Source of the DNA: Pomphorhynchus laevis
Lineage: Eukaryota; Acanthocephala; Palaeacanthocephala; Echinorhynchida; Pomphorhynchidae
DNA: 64,000 bases
NCBI GenBank assembly: GCA_012934845.2
Contig: WNNJ02000732.1
Span: forward strand, 62,001 to 126,000
Reading direction: 5' to 3'
This document shows positions 46,972-59,270 of the stretch, piece by piece. Position numbers and translations under genes: made by a program. How positions within the stretch are numbered: position 1 is the stretch's first letter; every line of letters starts with the position of its first letter. The notes beneath the pieces are model-generated. The model saw only the letters and a program-made list of their open reading frames with translations, was not told where the DNA came from and did no database searches.

Positions 46972-47945
46972 GTTTGAGATGCAATCTTATTTTTACTTCT
47001 ATTAATTTGTTGATTTAACAAAATATTATATTATTAAAATACAAAGACAAGTTATTACTAGCTTTATCAATGCTTTTATTATATTGTTTTATAAACTCAG
47101 TAAGTTCTAAATACATATTTTTATTAATTTTATCATTTCTTTGAACTTTGCCGTTTTTATTTTCTTTTTAACTTCATCGAATTTATAGTCTTTGCATATT
47201 TTAATCTTAGATGCCCTCAAGCTTTTATTGTCAAAGTAACAATTTAAGTCACTATAGAACGAATAATAAGTTTCATTTTTTCGTTATTATTATTTTATTT
47301 ATTTATATCCATTTGATATCATTTTTCTTAACTCGTCAATTTTAATTAATTTTAGAAAGCTTGATGATTTCAAACAAACAAGTCCTCATATATGTAAGGA
47401 TAGTGATTAGTGGGAAGGCTCTAAAATGATAAGATAATGTTCCTCCTTGTGACTTGCACATGTTGATAACTTGTAGACAGATTAGTTAGTAAATGTTTAA
47501 TCATTTGGTCGGCTTCATCAATTATCCTCGTGTGAATTCTTTAATCCTAGATGCAGCACTGTACACTACAATCAGCATAGGTGGACCTCATCAGCAGTGA
47601 GCATACGCCTACCTTTCGTGTTTCGGTCCTTTAATAATCTGCTGAAATTTTCCTCTGCTGCCTTGATTAATTGTAGTTCAATTTTTTACCAAATTGATGA
47701 CAAATTAATTTTACCCTCTTGTAGGAAATGGTTAATTTAAACAAGTTTAAATTTTTAAAGCATTTTTCTGTCTTTTTTCGTTCCTTTTGTTTCCTTCATT
47801 TTAGCGAGTTTTTCTAATTGCGTATATTGTATAAAAATCAAATTGCGCTAAATATTTTATTTTTAACGAAAACTTATCAAAAATAACTTGTTAATACAAA
47901 AAAAGATAATAAATACTAAATCCACAATCTTCTTCTATTTCAAAT

Positions 47946-48189
47946 ATATAGTTATTATATGAACGAAGAAGAAAATATCCTTTATTTGATATAAATTCTA
48001 TATTTCGATAGCTCCTGCCATCATCATCAGGATTACAAAAAAATGTTTCACAATGAAACATTTTCTTTTTTTTATTTCGTTGTGAAACCTTGTTTTTGTA
48101 ATCCTGATGTTGATATCAGGAGCTATCGAAATATACAATTTTTATCAAATAAAGGATATTTTCTTCTTCGTTCATATAATAACTATATA
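47946..48189. repeat. Palindrome with about 110-bp arms
   Basis: The left arm from atatagttattatatgaacg to the centre is repeated inverted on the right, ending gttcatataataactatat. Each arm contains, reading inward to outward, atcctgatg, then aggagctatcgaaata. The left arm on the minus strand reads CTGATGATG and TATCGAAATA, distantly hammerhead-like (CTGANGA, then GAAA). No coding; probably a foldback element. Confidence 0.7.
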
Positions 48190-49429
48190 CAAACGAAAAA
48201 TAAAATTTTAATTTAATTTTATTTTACAAAAATACGCATTAATTCAAGCCTAAACCTCCTAGCCTTGTTACGCTAGATACGAAATATTTTATATTTTTCA
48301 TGAACTGACCTCTAATATTTTTATCGACATTAAATTTTAAATTTTTCAACAAAATAAAAGGAAATTAAATGTTCGATTTTTAACTTGATTTCTACAATAT
48401 TAAATCGACACTACTAAAAACGCATTTATAAACATCATTAATTAGTAGGTTGAACATTTCGTGAAAGGTTTAAGGAACGTAAATATACAAGGTCTAGTGT
48501 ACAAGGTCTAGTACGTCATACATTTTATCTATTCTTTAATCTTTTTTATCTCATTTTAATTTTAAAACTTGTAATTTTTGAACTTTTGAGCTAAGCATTC
48601 ATGTCTATTCTTGTAAAATTTTTAAAATAGTAATAATACATATTTTTATTTCATTTATCCTAAATTATATTTTGTATTTTGACATCATTTTATTATTTAA
48701 CTGAAATATCATGGTTTAATGTGCACTGACTACGTTCTTGTAAAGTTATCTAAATGAAGGCCTCAACGGATATCATTACATATTGCATTGCTACGAAGAA
48801 CTTCATTTCTTCATATCTACGAAGAAATATGTAAAAATGTCTGCTTCAAAATGAATTTTGTGAACGGGTATATATTTGGTAAATATAAATGCTACCTTAA
48901 ATGTTTTATAGTTCAAACTCTTTGTTGTTATAATGTAAATAAAAAGCTGCTTAAGAATAATGAGCGTGTGCAAAGCAGACAGATAAATCAGGCTACAAAC
49001 GGATGTTTTTAGATAAGCGAGCACAAACTCACAATAAAGTGAACAAGCATCTATTCTATATAAATTAGAAAATTGCACCAAGCATTTTTCTCAATTCTTA
49101 AGCGGGGCTTATGTATTCGCTTTCTGCCTTCACGTCTCATTACCACTATAATTGCTGTCAATAAAATATTTTAATGTATTGTTCATTAATTTAATGATTA
49201 TGAGCGCATTTGCAGAAGCCTTTAAATTGTATTTTTTATAAAAATTATACAGAAAAAAAATCTTTATAATTTTTTTGTATTTTAAATTTTTTTAAAATAA
49301 TTCATTATGCTATGACATTCAATGCTCGTCAATTTTACAATTATTAATATAGAGAATCGTGATCAAAATATCATCTTTGATACCATCTATTTAGCACCCA
49401 AACGAATACGTATCTTCAACAGTTCCGTA

Positions 49430-49515
49430 TTGATATTAATATTTATGTTAACATTAATATTAATATTATTAATATTAACATTAATATTAATTTTATAAAA
49501 TTAATATTAATGTTT
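49430..49515. repeat. Low-complexity attaatatt repeats
   Basis: Alternating taatatta and taacatta words form several overlapping small palindromes over about 85 bp. Confidence 0.8.
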
Positions 49516-50814
49516 TATTATTCATGATTTAAATGTTTTATTCTTTTTATATGACTTTTCTAAGTGAATGAATATCTTTATTATCTCTTTATAGAAAAAT
49601 ATAAAGTCGTTACTGTATTATATTTTTAAAATTTGTCCATCCGATATTTTACTGTTAAATATTTATGGAACAATCAGATTCAGATGTCAAAACCGTTTAT
49701 ATTTAGTGGACTGCTGCCACAATCATTAGAATATTTTCCAATGATGGCGACATGCATCAACGAAAATGTAAACGAATTCCTTTTTATTAATTTATTTAAT
49801 GGCACAGTAACTAAGAATTTAAGTAGCTTTTTTTAAATGAATGTTGACTTGTAAGCAATGACTTAAATTGCTAACAATGAAAAAGAATTTGATTCTTGTG
49901 CGAAGGTAAAAGATGGGTGGGAAATCAATTTAACCAAAGGATTCGACACTGAAAAATGTATGAAAATATTTAAATATTAGTCAAATACTACATTATATTA
50001 AATCAAGTCAAATACATTTTAAAACAGATATAGTGCGCTTTTAGCAAAACAAGAGAAAAATGAATTGAATAAAATCACAAAGATTGGCTACGTAAAGAGG
50101 CAATCATATTGTTATTATATTGCTAATTTTACAATAATTGACAATATTGTAATATAATTGATAATATAATTTTAGAATATTGAAACTGTGGAAATAGTCT
50201 TTGGTTAATATCTATCCATTTATAACACCATCGAAATTCATCAAAACTGTCAGCCTTTTAGTGCAAAACATCGAGTCGAATTTAGCAAAGGAAATTTATT
50301 TGTTCAATTGTCATCCTCTCAAATTATTCAGCCAATGATGATTTTAAATGTCGTCATCCCAACAGACTTGCAATGTACGCACCAAAGAAATTATTTCCTA
50401 TCTTTTCAATAATATCTTTATGAAAAACGAAGAATCGAAAACATGCAAAAATGTACATCTAGTTGAACATTATATATTGATGGTTAGCCAAGGTTCATAT
50501 GGTGCTGTTAGTCGCAGTTCATAATCTTTGCAAGTAGTAAACATCGTGTATTGCATTTATTAGAATATACAGCTAGAACGTCGTAGTCTTTAAAAAGTAC
50601 ATTCGTAAAGAATACAGTAGACAGAGAAAAGTATATCGTGAATGGACTACTGATGGTACACCAGGACTATGCACCTTCAAAGACTGACATAAACATTATA
50701 ATTATAATTTATATTGAACAACGAAATTTGTAAAAAGTGTATTATAAGAGGCTATTAAAAATTACAAACAAAAAATCAGGCTTTTCTTTCCTGTACCTGC
50801 GAAAATTCATTGTT

Positions 50815-51243
50815 TTAGATTCTTAAAATCGAATATCTCGGGTCTTGATCGGGTTCATGATCAATCTTGATACAATATTCAGATATCCGCTCATTATGCA
50901 GTAATGGCATTGCAGGCTGAGGCATCATTGGCTTGTGTATTTGTTTCGATTGAACTATGGACGAAGCAATCTTTGAGCTGCCGGTGTTCCATGAAATTAG
51001 TGAAGTTGCTCGATTAAGATAATGTCGGCTGCATCGAAATATTAGTATGTATTCACTGCAAATGTACACCGTTATACTGCAGATAATACCGGCAATGACG
51101 TCTACAATGTAATGGTGACCGGTATATACAGCTGCTGTCCAAATTCCGAATGAACATAACAGGAATAAGAATCGCATTATATTGCTACCCATGTCTAACG
51201 AGAACATAAGGCATAGAGTTGGGTAGGCAGAGTGCATCGAAGG
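50815..51243 (-). CDS. PAP2-superfamily lipid enzyme, C-terminal coding block
   Basis: 142 codons beginning PSMHSAYPTLCLMFSL and ending in a stop at 50815. It has the two remaining catalytic motifs of the PAP2/AUR1 superfamily: PSMH (PSxH) and YTGHHYIVDVIAG (HxxxD), with three hydrophobic segments and a polar tail of about 60 residues. The upstream block (59548-60195) ends NVFASM; joined to PSMHSAYP this makes the conserved NVFASMPSMHSAYP string. The in-frame sequence above PSMH (LCLRYIIVSM) is the terminal repeat of the intervening DNA, not conserved protein. Expected role: transfer or hydrolysis of a phospho-head-group at a membrane. Confidence 0.8.
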   Translation of the reverse strand, partial: PSMHSAYPTLCLMFSLDMGSNIMRFLFLLCSFGIWTAAVYTGHHYIVDVIAGIICSITVYICSEYILIFRCSRHYLNRATSLISWNTGSSKIASSIVQSKQIHKPMMPQPAMPLLHNERISEYCIKIDHEPDQDPRYSILRI

Positions 51244-51252
51244 CATTGACAC

Positions 51253-51270
51253 AATGATGTAACGTAAGCA
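51253..51270 (+). repeat. Terminal inverted repeat, left
   Basis: AATGATGTAACGTAAGCA, separated by two bases from the CATTGAC direct repeat. It is complementary to 59529-59546 with one mismatch in 18. No third copy of this word was noticed elsewhere in the window. Confidence 0.8.
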
Positions 51271-51299
51271 CAACAATAAATCATCATTATCAAGTACAT

Positions 51300-51940
51300 A
51301 TTATGTGTGGGTCATGCCCAATCAAATGCATCGTTGTTATACATTAACCGTTTCTGTCGTAATATTTAGTGTTTAAAGATTATGACACAATAATATAATT
51401 TGAAAAACATAAAGAAACTCTCAATTGAAAGGATCACTTTGTTGTTAAGTATATATTATTGCTAGCATTAGTCTATAATAAGAAATAAAAACTTTATAGA
51501 TTTTTAAATAGCATCAACATCAGTTATTTTCAATTACCTTTGTACTAATATTTATCTTTATATTCAATACGCTATTTTTTATTAATTTTTGCTTGTCAAA
51601 TACAATATTTTTAATTACACATTTCAAATCAAGCAGCTGTTAACATATATGGTATTAAAATGAGGAAGAGGGATCTATTTTTAATGACTTTGAGTAGTCG
51701 CTGTTCTTTCTGTATGTTACGGACAAACTCTTCAAGTACAGTAGCACCTCAACATACGAATTTTATTAGTAACGGGACTTACCTCTAATGTCTAATTATT
51801 CGTATGTTGATTAATTATTCCCAAGTCAATTATTTTATGTCAAAGCTGCATACAAACTCATTTGTGTGTAACAACATTTTAAATTTTTAAAGATAAATGA
51901 AAGAATTCCATGGGAACTAGTTTATATCAGTTAGGCAGCG
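51300..51940. other. AT-rich intronic DNA, nothing recognised
   Basis: No frame, repeat or structure of note, apart from isolated A/T runs. Confidence 0.5.
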
Positions 51941-51944
51941 ATTA

Positions 51945-52215
51945 AAGAAACGACTCAACGATAATTAGTCCCGTTTCGTCATTGTTATTGACTCATCAGT
52001 GCAGGGTACCTCTCATTACAGGACGCAGAGGAGGACCTCTGTATCTACTGGATGAAGGTCCTCCTACCTCTACTGGATGCAGGTCCTCCTCCCTCTACTG
52101 GATACAGAGGAGTACCTGTCGGGCCTCCTCTGCATCCGGTAGTGGGAGGTACCCGGCACTGATGAGTCAAAACAATGGCGAAACGTTACTAGTTATCGTT
52201 TGAGTCGTTTTTGTC
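51945..52215. repeat. Palindromic element H4 with tandem core
   Basis: Arms of about 57 bp (51945-52000 and 52157-52213) are inverted copies. The right arm has CTGATGA (52159), GAAAC (52180) and a stem III with one mismatch (ACGTTA-CTAGT-TATCGT). The left arm has the same order on the minus strand with intact stem II GTC/GAC. The centre contains tandem ctactggatgcaggtcctcc units, related to the cagaggagga units of H3. Confidence 0.65.
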
Positions 52216-52439
52216 GTGGCTGACACACTAATATATACATTTGAAATATTTCGACTTGCATAATTTTCCGTTGAAACGTCCTTCTTTCGTTTGTATTTCT
52301 TTGTATTTTCTTGTAAAAAAATTTAATTAATGTATTTGGCTGAATGGTATACTTTTTACTTGATTTTTAAAAACGATTTGTCGCAGGATAAGCAACGTTG
52401 GAGCTTCAAAGGCTTCGAATAAGAACGATAGTACAATTC

Positions 52440-53990
52440 AAAATTCAATGGCAAAGCGATGTCTTTAAACGTTTTCCCACCAAAAGACGAATATAAATCT
52501 GGTAACAACGACATATTCTAGGTTAGTGAAATTTTATTAAAATCTAATGAGCTTCACACAGTGAAGAAACTTTTAAGCCTTCTCGAGATAAGCATAAAGT
52601 ATCCACAATAAATAAAGGACTTTTTAAGGATCTTTTCGAACCATTCGTGGGCCTGTATCCTGGTAAAATAGTTTACATCTCTGCCAAAAAGTATCCAAGC
52701 AAATTTCAAATATCACGTACAACCAACGAACTTGCACAAGCATTCGTTGTTATTTCGTAAAGAACCTGTGCCACCTCGGCACAGTAGGACATAAGGCCAT
52801 CCTGTCCACTAGAAATATCAACAATATGGAACCTTTTCTAGACATAGACGATTTAAATGAACTAGGCATTTACACTAAAGGACGTGAGGTATAAAAAAAC
52901 GGATCTAAACTTCAGGTGTCTTACGCTACCACTACGATTGACAATACCATGGTTATAGTGAATAATACACATAACACCTTCTTGGGGACAAACCTAACTT
53001 TTCAATACGTTTCGTCTAACGATGTGCCTACCCCATTGCCAAAAATGTCACTAATGGGGGCGCTGGGGATCCTGCTGTTTCGAACCGATATGGCACATGT
53101 AAAAAAATTGGGCATTAGGGTAGTTGCCCAAAGGAACAAGATCCCACATATAGTAAATGTGAGTTGCATCACAAGGTATGCTCAAAAAATGTAAAATATT
53201 CAAGGAGTAACAAAGACGGCACATTAAAAAGTATTATGCAGCACCGGGTACGTCTCCAAAGACATAGGGACAAACATCTCAGGTCTTGACTTACCCGTCT
53301 TTGAATTCTTCTACTCGATGAAGAGGGATTTTGAGGAATATAAGTCCCTAATAGACATGATATTTACCAAACAAACAAAAAAGCTAGATACTTTGCTAAT
53401 GAAATTTCTATTTTTTCTCTACTGATAGCACAAGTAACTTTAAAAAAGCTAACTTCTTCCGCGAACGTACAGAATATCAAAATTTCGAAGAAAGAAGGGA
53501 AATATAGATTGGACGAAGATGTTAAGCCCATTAGCTGAACCAACGACAAAACTGGCGGAGTTAGCCGGCCAAATGCTGAGCTTAGCAATGGGAAGGGTAA
53601 CCTTCCTGCTGCAGGGTGCAACTAGTTGAATCGCTCTTCCCACCAGTAAAACAACGTAATGATAAGTAGTCTGGGGCCATTTTCACTAAACATTCTTCAG
53701 CAGAATTCGGGAGGGTCTTCTGTGTATTTTATCGGGTCGACATACATATGATGTAATAGTCCTTCAAGAGACTATATCGAGACAATCACTCCAAGACATT
53801 ACCCGATTTATATCAATGCATATAACCGCCTACTATACTCCATATATAACCCCGCCTCATTCATCTTCATCACAAGTTCTTGTAACCTTGTCGGTTAAGA
53901 GTAATTTAAGATTCTCCCATTTACCGAATTACTCTTGTACAACCTTATCTCGTATAACTATAATTGTAAGGACGGTAAACGCATTAGCAT
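52440..53990 (+). mobile_element. LINE family B, ORF1 and start of EN
   Basis: Broken frames show RNINNMEPFLDIDDLNELGI and then a CCHC cluster: GTCKKIGH, then SCPKEQDPTYSKCELHHKVC at 53090-53190. Zinc knuckles of this kind are typical of Jockey/I-group ORF1. At about 53680 the words SLNILQQNSGG mark the start of the EN domain, as at 2.4 kb, followed by decayed sequence to about 53990. With the RT remnant at 57.6 kb it may be one LINE opened by the 3.6-kb repeat cluster. Confidence 0.6.
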
Positions 53991-53994
53991 AGCC

Positions 53995-54130
53995 TATATA
54001 TAGGCTATGAAAAAAAGTTTGAGAAATAATAAAAAATATAGATAATAAATAATTTATAATTGATAAAGGCCGCGTGGCCGAAACGTCTTGAATCTCATTT
54101 TGTGCATTTTTCCTGTTTTATTATTTCTGA
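53995..54130 (+). repeat. Inverted partner of 55655-55740, degenerate hammerhead-like core
   Basis: The string ttgataaaggccgcgtggcc, followed by gaaacgtcttgaatc and an A/T-rich part, is repeated in reverse at 55655-55740. The layout TTGATAA, GGCC-loop-GGCC, GAAAC, GTC resembles the minimal hammerheads described in Penelope-like elements, but two conserved bases of CTGATGA are changed. Confidence 0.5.
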
Positions 54131-54214
54131 AGAACATATATGGCCGAATCACATTGTGATCCAGGATCGCGATCGCTACGGTATTTACCATAGACTATTT
54201 ACCATAAGACTTCC

Positions 54215-54301
54215 TTATCACTCCTAGACGAGCTGATGGTAGCCGGCAGCACTCATCAGTAGGGTGAACTACCATCAGTCGTTTCGGCTGCCTTGTGATA
54301 T
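54215..54301 (-). other. 86-nt structured module, copy a
   Basis: Minus strand, in order: outer stem TATCAC; A GGCAGC; loop CGAAACGA; B CTGATGGTAG; TTC; a mini-hairpin ACC..AGT around CTACTGATG; A' GCTGCC; GG; B' CTACCATCAG; GTCT; outer stem GTGATA. A with A' and B with B' cross, giving a pseudoknot. It is near identical to copy b at 56114 on the plus strand. Confidence 0.6.
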
Positions 54302-54420
54302 ATTAAATAGGCATTTCCGAGAATTTGCTAACGTAGTAGCATGGGCATTGTCTCTTTAAACTAACAATGTGCTTTCAGAATCCTAATTATATATAATATA
54401 TTGTTGAGATATATTATATA

Positions 54421-54675
54421 TCTTATATATAAGATATTGTTGAGCTCCGTTAGAGCAAATCTCGTCTGCCGTTGTAAAAGTTTGTAGCCACACAAAGGAT
54501 GACTGGACATACATAGCGACTTTGAATATTGCAAGAATAATTCGGTTCTATTTCTTGATTTTCTTGATTTGATGATGATTATTATTTACGTTTGCGTTCA
54601 TATATTAAATTTATTGAATATAAACTGGCAAAAAGGTTATGACAATTCATTTCAACGTTTTGGTTGAAATGAAGC
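54421..54675 (+). repeat. 255-bp repeat R2, first copy
   Basis: From ttgttgagctccgttagagc to catttcaacgttttggt, repeated with few changes at 57068-57312 in the same orientation. Non-coding. The second copy continues into a gtcgaagtcttcttcag word (hammerhead-like in reverse); the first turns into the 388-bp tandem unit. Confidence 0.75.
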
Positions 54676-54768
54676 CAAAACTGGAGCCAAAACTGGCTCC
54701 GATTGATTTTAAATCCATATGTGCTGCTAGATAACTGGACTTCGATCATCAGCTCCATCAGTCTAATC

Positions 54769-54854
54769 TATCACTACGAGACGCTCCTAACCACCCAGCA
54801 GTCATCGACAGTCGGATGAAGTGGTTAGGGTGCGTTTCGACTGCTTTTGTGATA
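54769..54854 (-). other. 86-nt structured module, copy d
   Basis: Outer stem TATCAC/GTGATA; A GCAGTC with A' GACTGC; B CCTAACCAC with B' GTGGTTAGG; the GAAACG loop and ATC/GAT mini-hairpin are retained. Stems A and B differ in sequence from copies a-c but still pair fully, which is strong evidence for structure. One base of CTGANGA is changed (CTGTCGA). Confidence 0.6.
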
Positions 54855-55156
54855 ACTGTAAAGACACCAGCATTTTCTCACGATGCTATACGAAACTCAG
54901 GGGCATAAAGCGTTTTTACTGGCTTGTTGTGTGTGGACCTTCTAGTTATTCTTTATATGCACAAATGCGTATCCGTTGGTTACGAGGGCACTGAATCTCT
55001 CACAGGATTCCGAAAGGAATACGTTTTATAAAAATTGGTAGTGCGGAAAATCGCTTGAAACTGTGGACCAGGAGCCAAAACTGGCTACGATTGATTTTAA
55101 ATCCATATGTGCTGCTAGATAACTGGACTTCAATCATCAGCTCCATCAGTCTAATG

Positions 55157-55242
55157 TATCACTACGAGGCGCTCCTAACCACCCAGCAGTCATCGTCAGT
55201 CGGATGAAGTGGTTAGGGTACGTTTCCATTGATTTTGTGATA
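55157..55242 (-). other. 86-nt structured module, copy e (one stem decayed)
   Basis: In the second unit of the 388-bp duplication. B/B' and the outer stem are as in copy d and CTGACGA is present, but the A strand has become TCAATG and no longer pairs with GACTGC. Confidence 0.55.
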
Positions 55243-55458
55243 ACTGTAAAGACACCAGCAATTCCTCACGATGCTAGACGAAACTCAGGTGCATAAAGCG
55301 TTTTTACTGGCTTGTTGTGTGTGGACCTTCTAGTTATTCTTTATATAAGGCACAAATGCGTATCCGTTGATTACGAGGGCACTGAATCTCTCACAGTATG
55401 TTTATATATATTTGAATAAGTGTTCGAATCGAGCATATTCTTCAGCCTGCAAACTCTC

Positions 55459-55542
55459 GTCACTCCTAGACGGTCATGTGATAGCCGGCAGCCATCGTCA
55501 GTAGGATGAACTATCACACGCCGTTTCGGCTGCCTCTGTGAC
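55459..55542 (-). other. 84-nt structured module, copy c
   Basis: Outer stem GTCAC/GTGAC; A GGCAGCC with A' GGCTGCC; B TGTGATAG with B' CTATCACA; GAAACG loop; ATC/GAT mini-hairpin around CTACTGAC; GG between A' and B'. The outer stem and B are compensatory variants of those in copy a. Confidence 0.6.
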
Positions 55543-55654
55543 ATTGTGAAAATGCATTTCCGACATCTAGCTTAAATTGTTGGTGGCGTTAGCTCTTAAA
55601 TCCTACAATTTGCAATGCAGACCATCATTAACAACCAGAGGATCAAACTTTCGG

Positions 55655-55880
<226 letters not shown>

Positions 55881-56113
55881 ATTATTTTATATATGAAAGG
55901 CACTTTGTGTAACCTAGCATCTAGTCACACAGAGTGGTCCAGATATAAAATTATAAAAATGTATCCTCCAAAGGATCCTGTGAGAAAGCAAGCAACGACA
56001 GCAAGTAAAATTCCTGCTGAATAAAATTAGGATGATCTGAAAGCACATGGTTAGTTTAAAGAGGCTAGTCCCATTCTATTACTTTAGCACATTTACGGAA
56101 ATGCCTTTTTAAA

Positions 56114-56198
56114 TATCACAAGGCAGCCGAAACGACTGATGGTAGTTCACCCTACTGATGAGTGCTGCCGGCTACCATCAGCTCGTCTAGAAGTGATA
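56114..56198 (+). other. 85-nt structured module, copy b
   Basis: The same sequence as copy a with one or two differences, on the opposite strand. Together with the 53995/55655 pair it shows that 54.0-54.3 kb and 55.66-56.2 kb are arms of one large inverted repeat. Confidence 0.6.
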
Positions 56199-56399
56199 AG
56201 GAAGTCTGCTCTACTTGTAATCGAACTCCGGTTTTTGGCAACATCTACAATTATGAAACTGAAGCTTATTAGTTCCCGGAGCCAGTTGAACACAATCTGA
56301 TTTAAAATTATATATAATAGGTGATTAGTAAACTAGTAAAGTACAGAACAAACTAGAAGTTTCGCTTTATTGCTTTATCAATTGTATGTTAATTATTTC

Positions 56400-57060
56400 T
56401 CAAACTTTTTAAAGATATATATATAAGTTCGAAAGAAACAGACAAAGATAACAAATTATTTGTGACAACGTTTTAACCCTCTAGGGGTCTTCCTCAGGTC
56501 AAATAGTTTGTAAGTAGTTAGCAATCAAGAATGTTTAACCTAGTCATATAAACTATATATATCTATATATAGTTTATATATGTGACTATATACATTAATA
56601 TATAATATATATGACCAAATATATTTTAAACTATGATGTAGTATATTATATTATCAAATATATTTTAAACTATTTTAAACTACATGATGCCTAAACGTCG
56701 TGAATGAAAGTCCAGTCTATCAAGCAATACCATTTTCTATAAATGCCGTGTCATAAGAAATTATGGGCCGTTGTTTACTCAGCACATCCGTGCATCACCA
56801 TTATATATACTTTCATGTATATATACACTCCAAGTACTATATATTTTTAGAGTATTATATATAATTGCATATATTTCTTGATTTCACGAGGATATTTAGA
56901 AATACTGCCTGATGTTTATGCCTCCTTATGAGGAAAACATAGTGATTTATTTATAAGTACACAATTGGTGGTTTTAGGGCAGTTGTAACAACAAATTATA
57001 TTTTATATATTTGTGCACTTGAAGATGTCCCATCGTGTGCTAAGGTGCCCATGGGTAATT
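56400..57060. other. AT-rich repeats, degenerate hammerhead-like word
   Basis: The minus strand at 56465-56505 reads CTGAGGAAGACCCC, a loop, GGGTTAAAACGTTGTC: the CTGANGA, stem, AAACGT order of Penelope-type hammerheads with G12 changed. The rest is low-complexity tatata DNA with a repeated atattttaaacta word. No gene. Confidence 0.4.
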
Positions 57061-57067
57061 ATTGTGA

Positions 57068-57312
57068 TCACGATATTGTTGAGCTCCGTGAGAGCAAATC
57101 GCGTCTGCCGTTGTGAAAGTTTGTCGTCACACATATGATGACTGGACATACATAGCGACTTTGAATATTGCAAGAATAATTCGGTTCTATTTCTTGATCT
57201 TCTTGATTTGATGATGATTATTATTTACGCATGCGTTCATATATTAAATTTATTGAATATAAACTGGCAAAAAGGTTATGACACTTCATTTCAACGTTTT
57301 GGTCGAAGTCTT
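57068..57312 (+). repeat. 255-bp repeat R2, second copy
   Basis: A direct repeat of 54421-54675. It is followed by gtcgaagtcttcttcag; on the minus strand this gives CTGAAGAAGACTTCGACC and AAAACGTTG, again in the order of a degenerate hammerhead. Confidence 0.7.
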
Positions 57313-57639
57313 CTTCAGAAAAAATCTAAACAATCGTACAATAAATATGCATTAATTTTAATACAATGAAAAAATTAAAGACATTAGAGCCTTAAAAATT
57401 CACGTTGTCATTAAGACCAAGCCTTATGCCTATCATAAGCTATGCTATCCAAAGATATTCTTTCTTTTTCCTCTCGTACATGCTATTTATACCTTTTTCT
57501 GATATGTTGTACTTGAAGTTACAGGCACTTTGATATTTATCTACACAGTGTTTAACTACTCCTATCTCGTTGAGTACGTCGAAACAATAGCATTGCGTCA
57601 GTTTATGATTCTGTCGCTGAGCTTTCGCTTTGTTTCTCC

Positions 57640-59270
57640 TATGTATTAGTTATCACATAGGAGAAACTATAAAGATCCCTCTAAAGAAATTGGATTTCTA
57701 GGTATAGGCTCCATCCGGATAATGATCTGGCGAAAATTGCTCGCCTTAACCCTTCCCGGTCTTTCTTTTAGAATATAATCAAGGAAAAGTTTGTCTGCAT
57801 GAAGAAGATCATCGTGGTAGGATTGGTAACATGGTCCCTGATGAAGTATTGAAGGAGTCACTCTCCCTTCATAATTATAGAGTCATTCCATCTCCCCAAC
57901 CAATCCCTTCCTGAAGTGACTTTAGGAGTAGGGATTTATCTGTTACTGATATCCTGAATTCCTGTGGGCACTCCCTGGAACCTCCAGAACCCATGTGCTA
58001 CTCTCCACTAGCATCTTCAAGCTTTTAACAGACGGTCAGAGAAAGGATGTAGCATCGCATTAATTTTAGCCTCCCCCGTCCGATATTGCAGGTATTAACA
58101 TCAGTCGTAGAATAATTGTAGCGAAGAAAATGCTAGTTGCATGTCCTCAAGATATGTGCCTATTTCGATTCAAAACTCTCTTATATTCAACTACTAGAAA
58201 TCGCTTTGGCGTAGAATCCACGATCATTGATGTTGACGATATTTAATCCCATCAGGTTTTAATGAGTTTGTAAAATGTCGCTCGGTTCATTAAGCAATAG
58301 GTGAAGTACATCGGTTTTGCCAATAAACAGTCATCAGATTGCTGTGGCTATGTTTATTGACTTTGGTGCATTCTACCGCATCTCCATTCTGCTTGTTATC
58401 TCTTATCTTAGGTTCCTCGGATTGCCTGCGAGAATTCTTAACAGGGTATATATGTTGCTGTACACCAAGTGATTTTTATATGAAGACGATATTGACATGC
58501 GTCAATTCTACCAAATTACAGGTGTGCCTCAAGGCTCCCCACTTTCTCCTATTTTATTTCTTGTTGCCTTCATTGTTCAGTTAAAGCATTTTATGCGTTA
58601 TCAACATATAGTGGTATACGCTGATAATATCACAGCCTTTTTCTCTGGATGCGGGTGCAAAAATGTAGTCTATAACATCAGCCGTTTCTTCATAAAATTA
58701 AAATACCAGTTATCTATTTCGATCTTCTCAATTTCTCCAAATCGCAGGTGGTTGTCTTTCATGGCACCCCTACGACCAAGAAAAAGTTAATGAGACTAAC
58801 AATCTTATTTCTTTTCTTCATTATGAATAATCAACCCCTCCCATTATTTATACATCGAGTAAGATACTTGAGGTTTACCATTACGGTTAAATGGACTGCC
58901 GAATCCGACTTGAATAAATTCCAGAGTGTCCTGAAGAAAGCACGTGGGCACTGAAAATGGGTCCAATGCCTATCATTAAGAGTTAGTGCCCAGGTGTGCC
59001 TCTGGTGTACCTGGGAAATCTCGGGATTTGTCTAATTTTCAAAATGACGTCACCCAGAGCAAAATCTAAGATTACTTAAGCTTCTCATGTCGAGGTTACC
59101 GACCATCATACGCTCCGATTGGGATCTTAGTTGTTTGAAAGAGACTTGATGGCTTAGTCGAAAGTGACGTGTTGGTGTCAGCTTATGGATTCTGATCCCA
59201 CTTCATTACTATAGAGGAGACAACAATAAACAAGATGTCATTGCAATCTTGCACATATAGTTTTCTTGTG
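57640..59270 (+). mobile_element. LINE family B, RT-region copy
   Basis: Frame 58497-58790 has QITGVPQGSPLSPILFLVAF (motif B) and VVYADNIT (second catalytic Asp changed to Asn). Frame 58748-58954 has LFIHRVRYLRFTITVKWT, and 58339-58584 covers a damaged motif A. Upstream (57860-58300) it matches the copies at 8 and 9.5 kb. There are many frameshifts and no poly(A) end is visible; it fades near 59270. Confidence 0.7.

Larger units (their letters stand above)
46980..50810. other. AT-rich DNA, no gene recognised
   Basis: About 3.8 kb with only short low-complexity frames (up to 92 codons) and no recognisable domain. It holds a large palindrome at 47946-48189 and an attaat-rich stretch near 49430-49515. 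It lies downstream of the PAP2 gene, whose 3' UTR would fall near 50.7-50.8 kb; no clear AATAAA signal was found there. Confidence 0.55.
54701..55400 (+). repeat. 388-bp tandem duplication
   Basis: The unit from gattgattttaaatccatat (54701 and 55089) to gaatctctcacag is present twice with about a dozen differences. Each unit holds one structured module and the word ccagca..tcacgatgct. Non-coding. Confidence 0.75.

Noticed and set aside
48788-49081. Frames of 74 and 92 codons on opposite strands
   Set aside because: They mirror each other in AT-rich DNA and show no recognisable motif or splice-site support.
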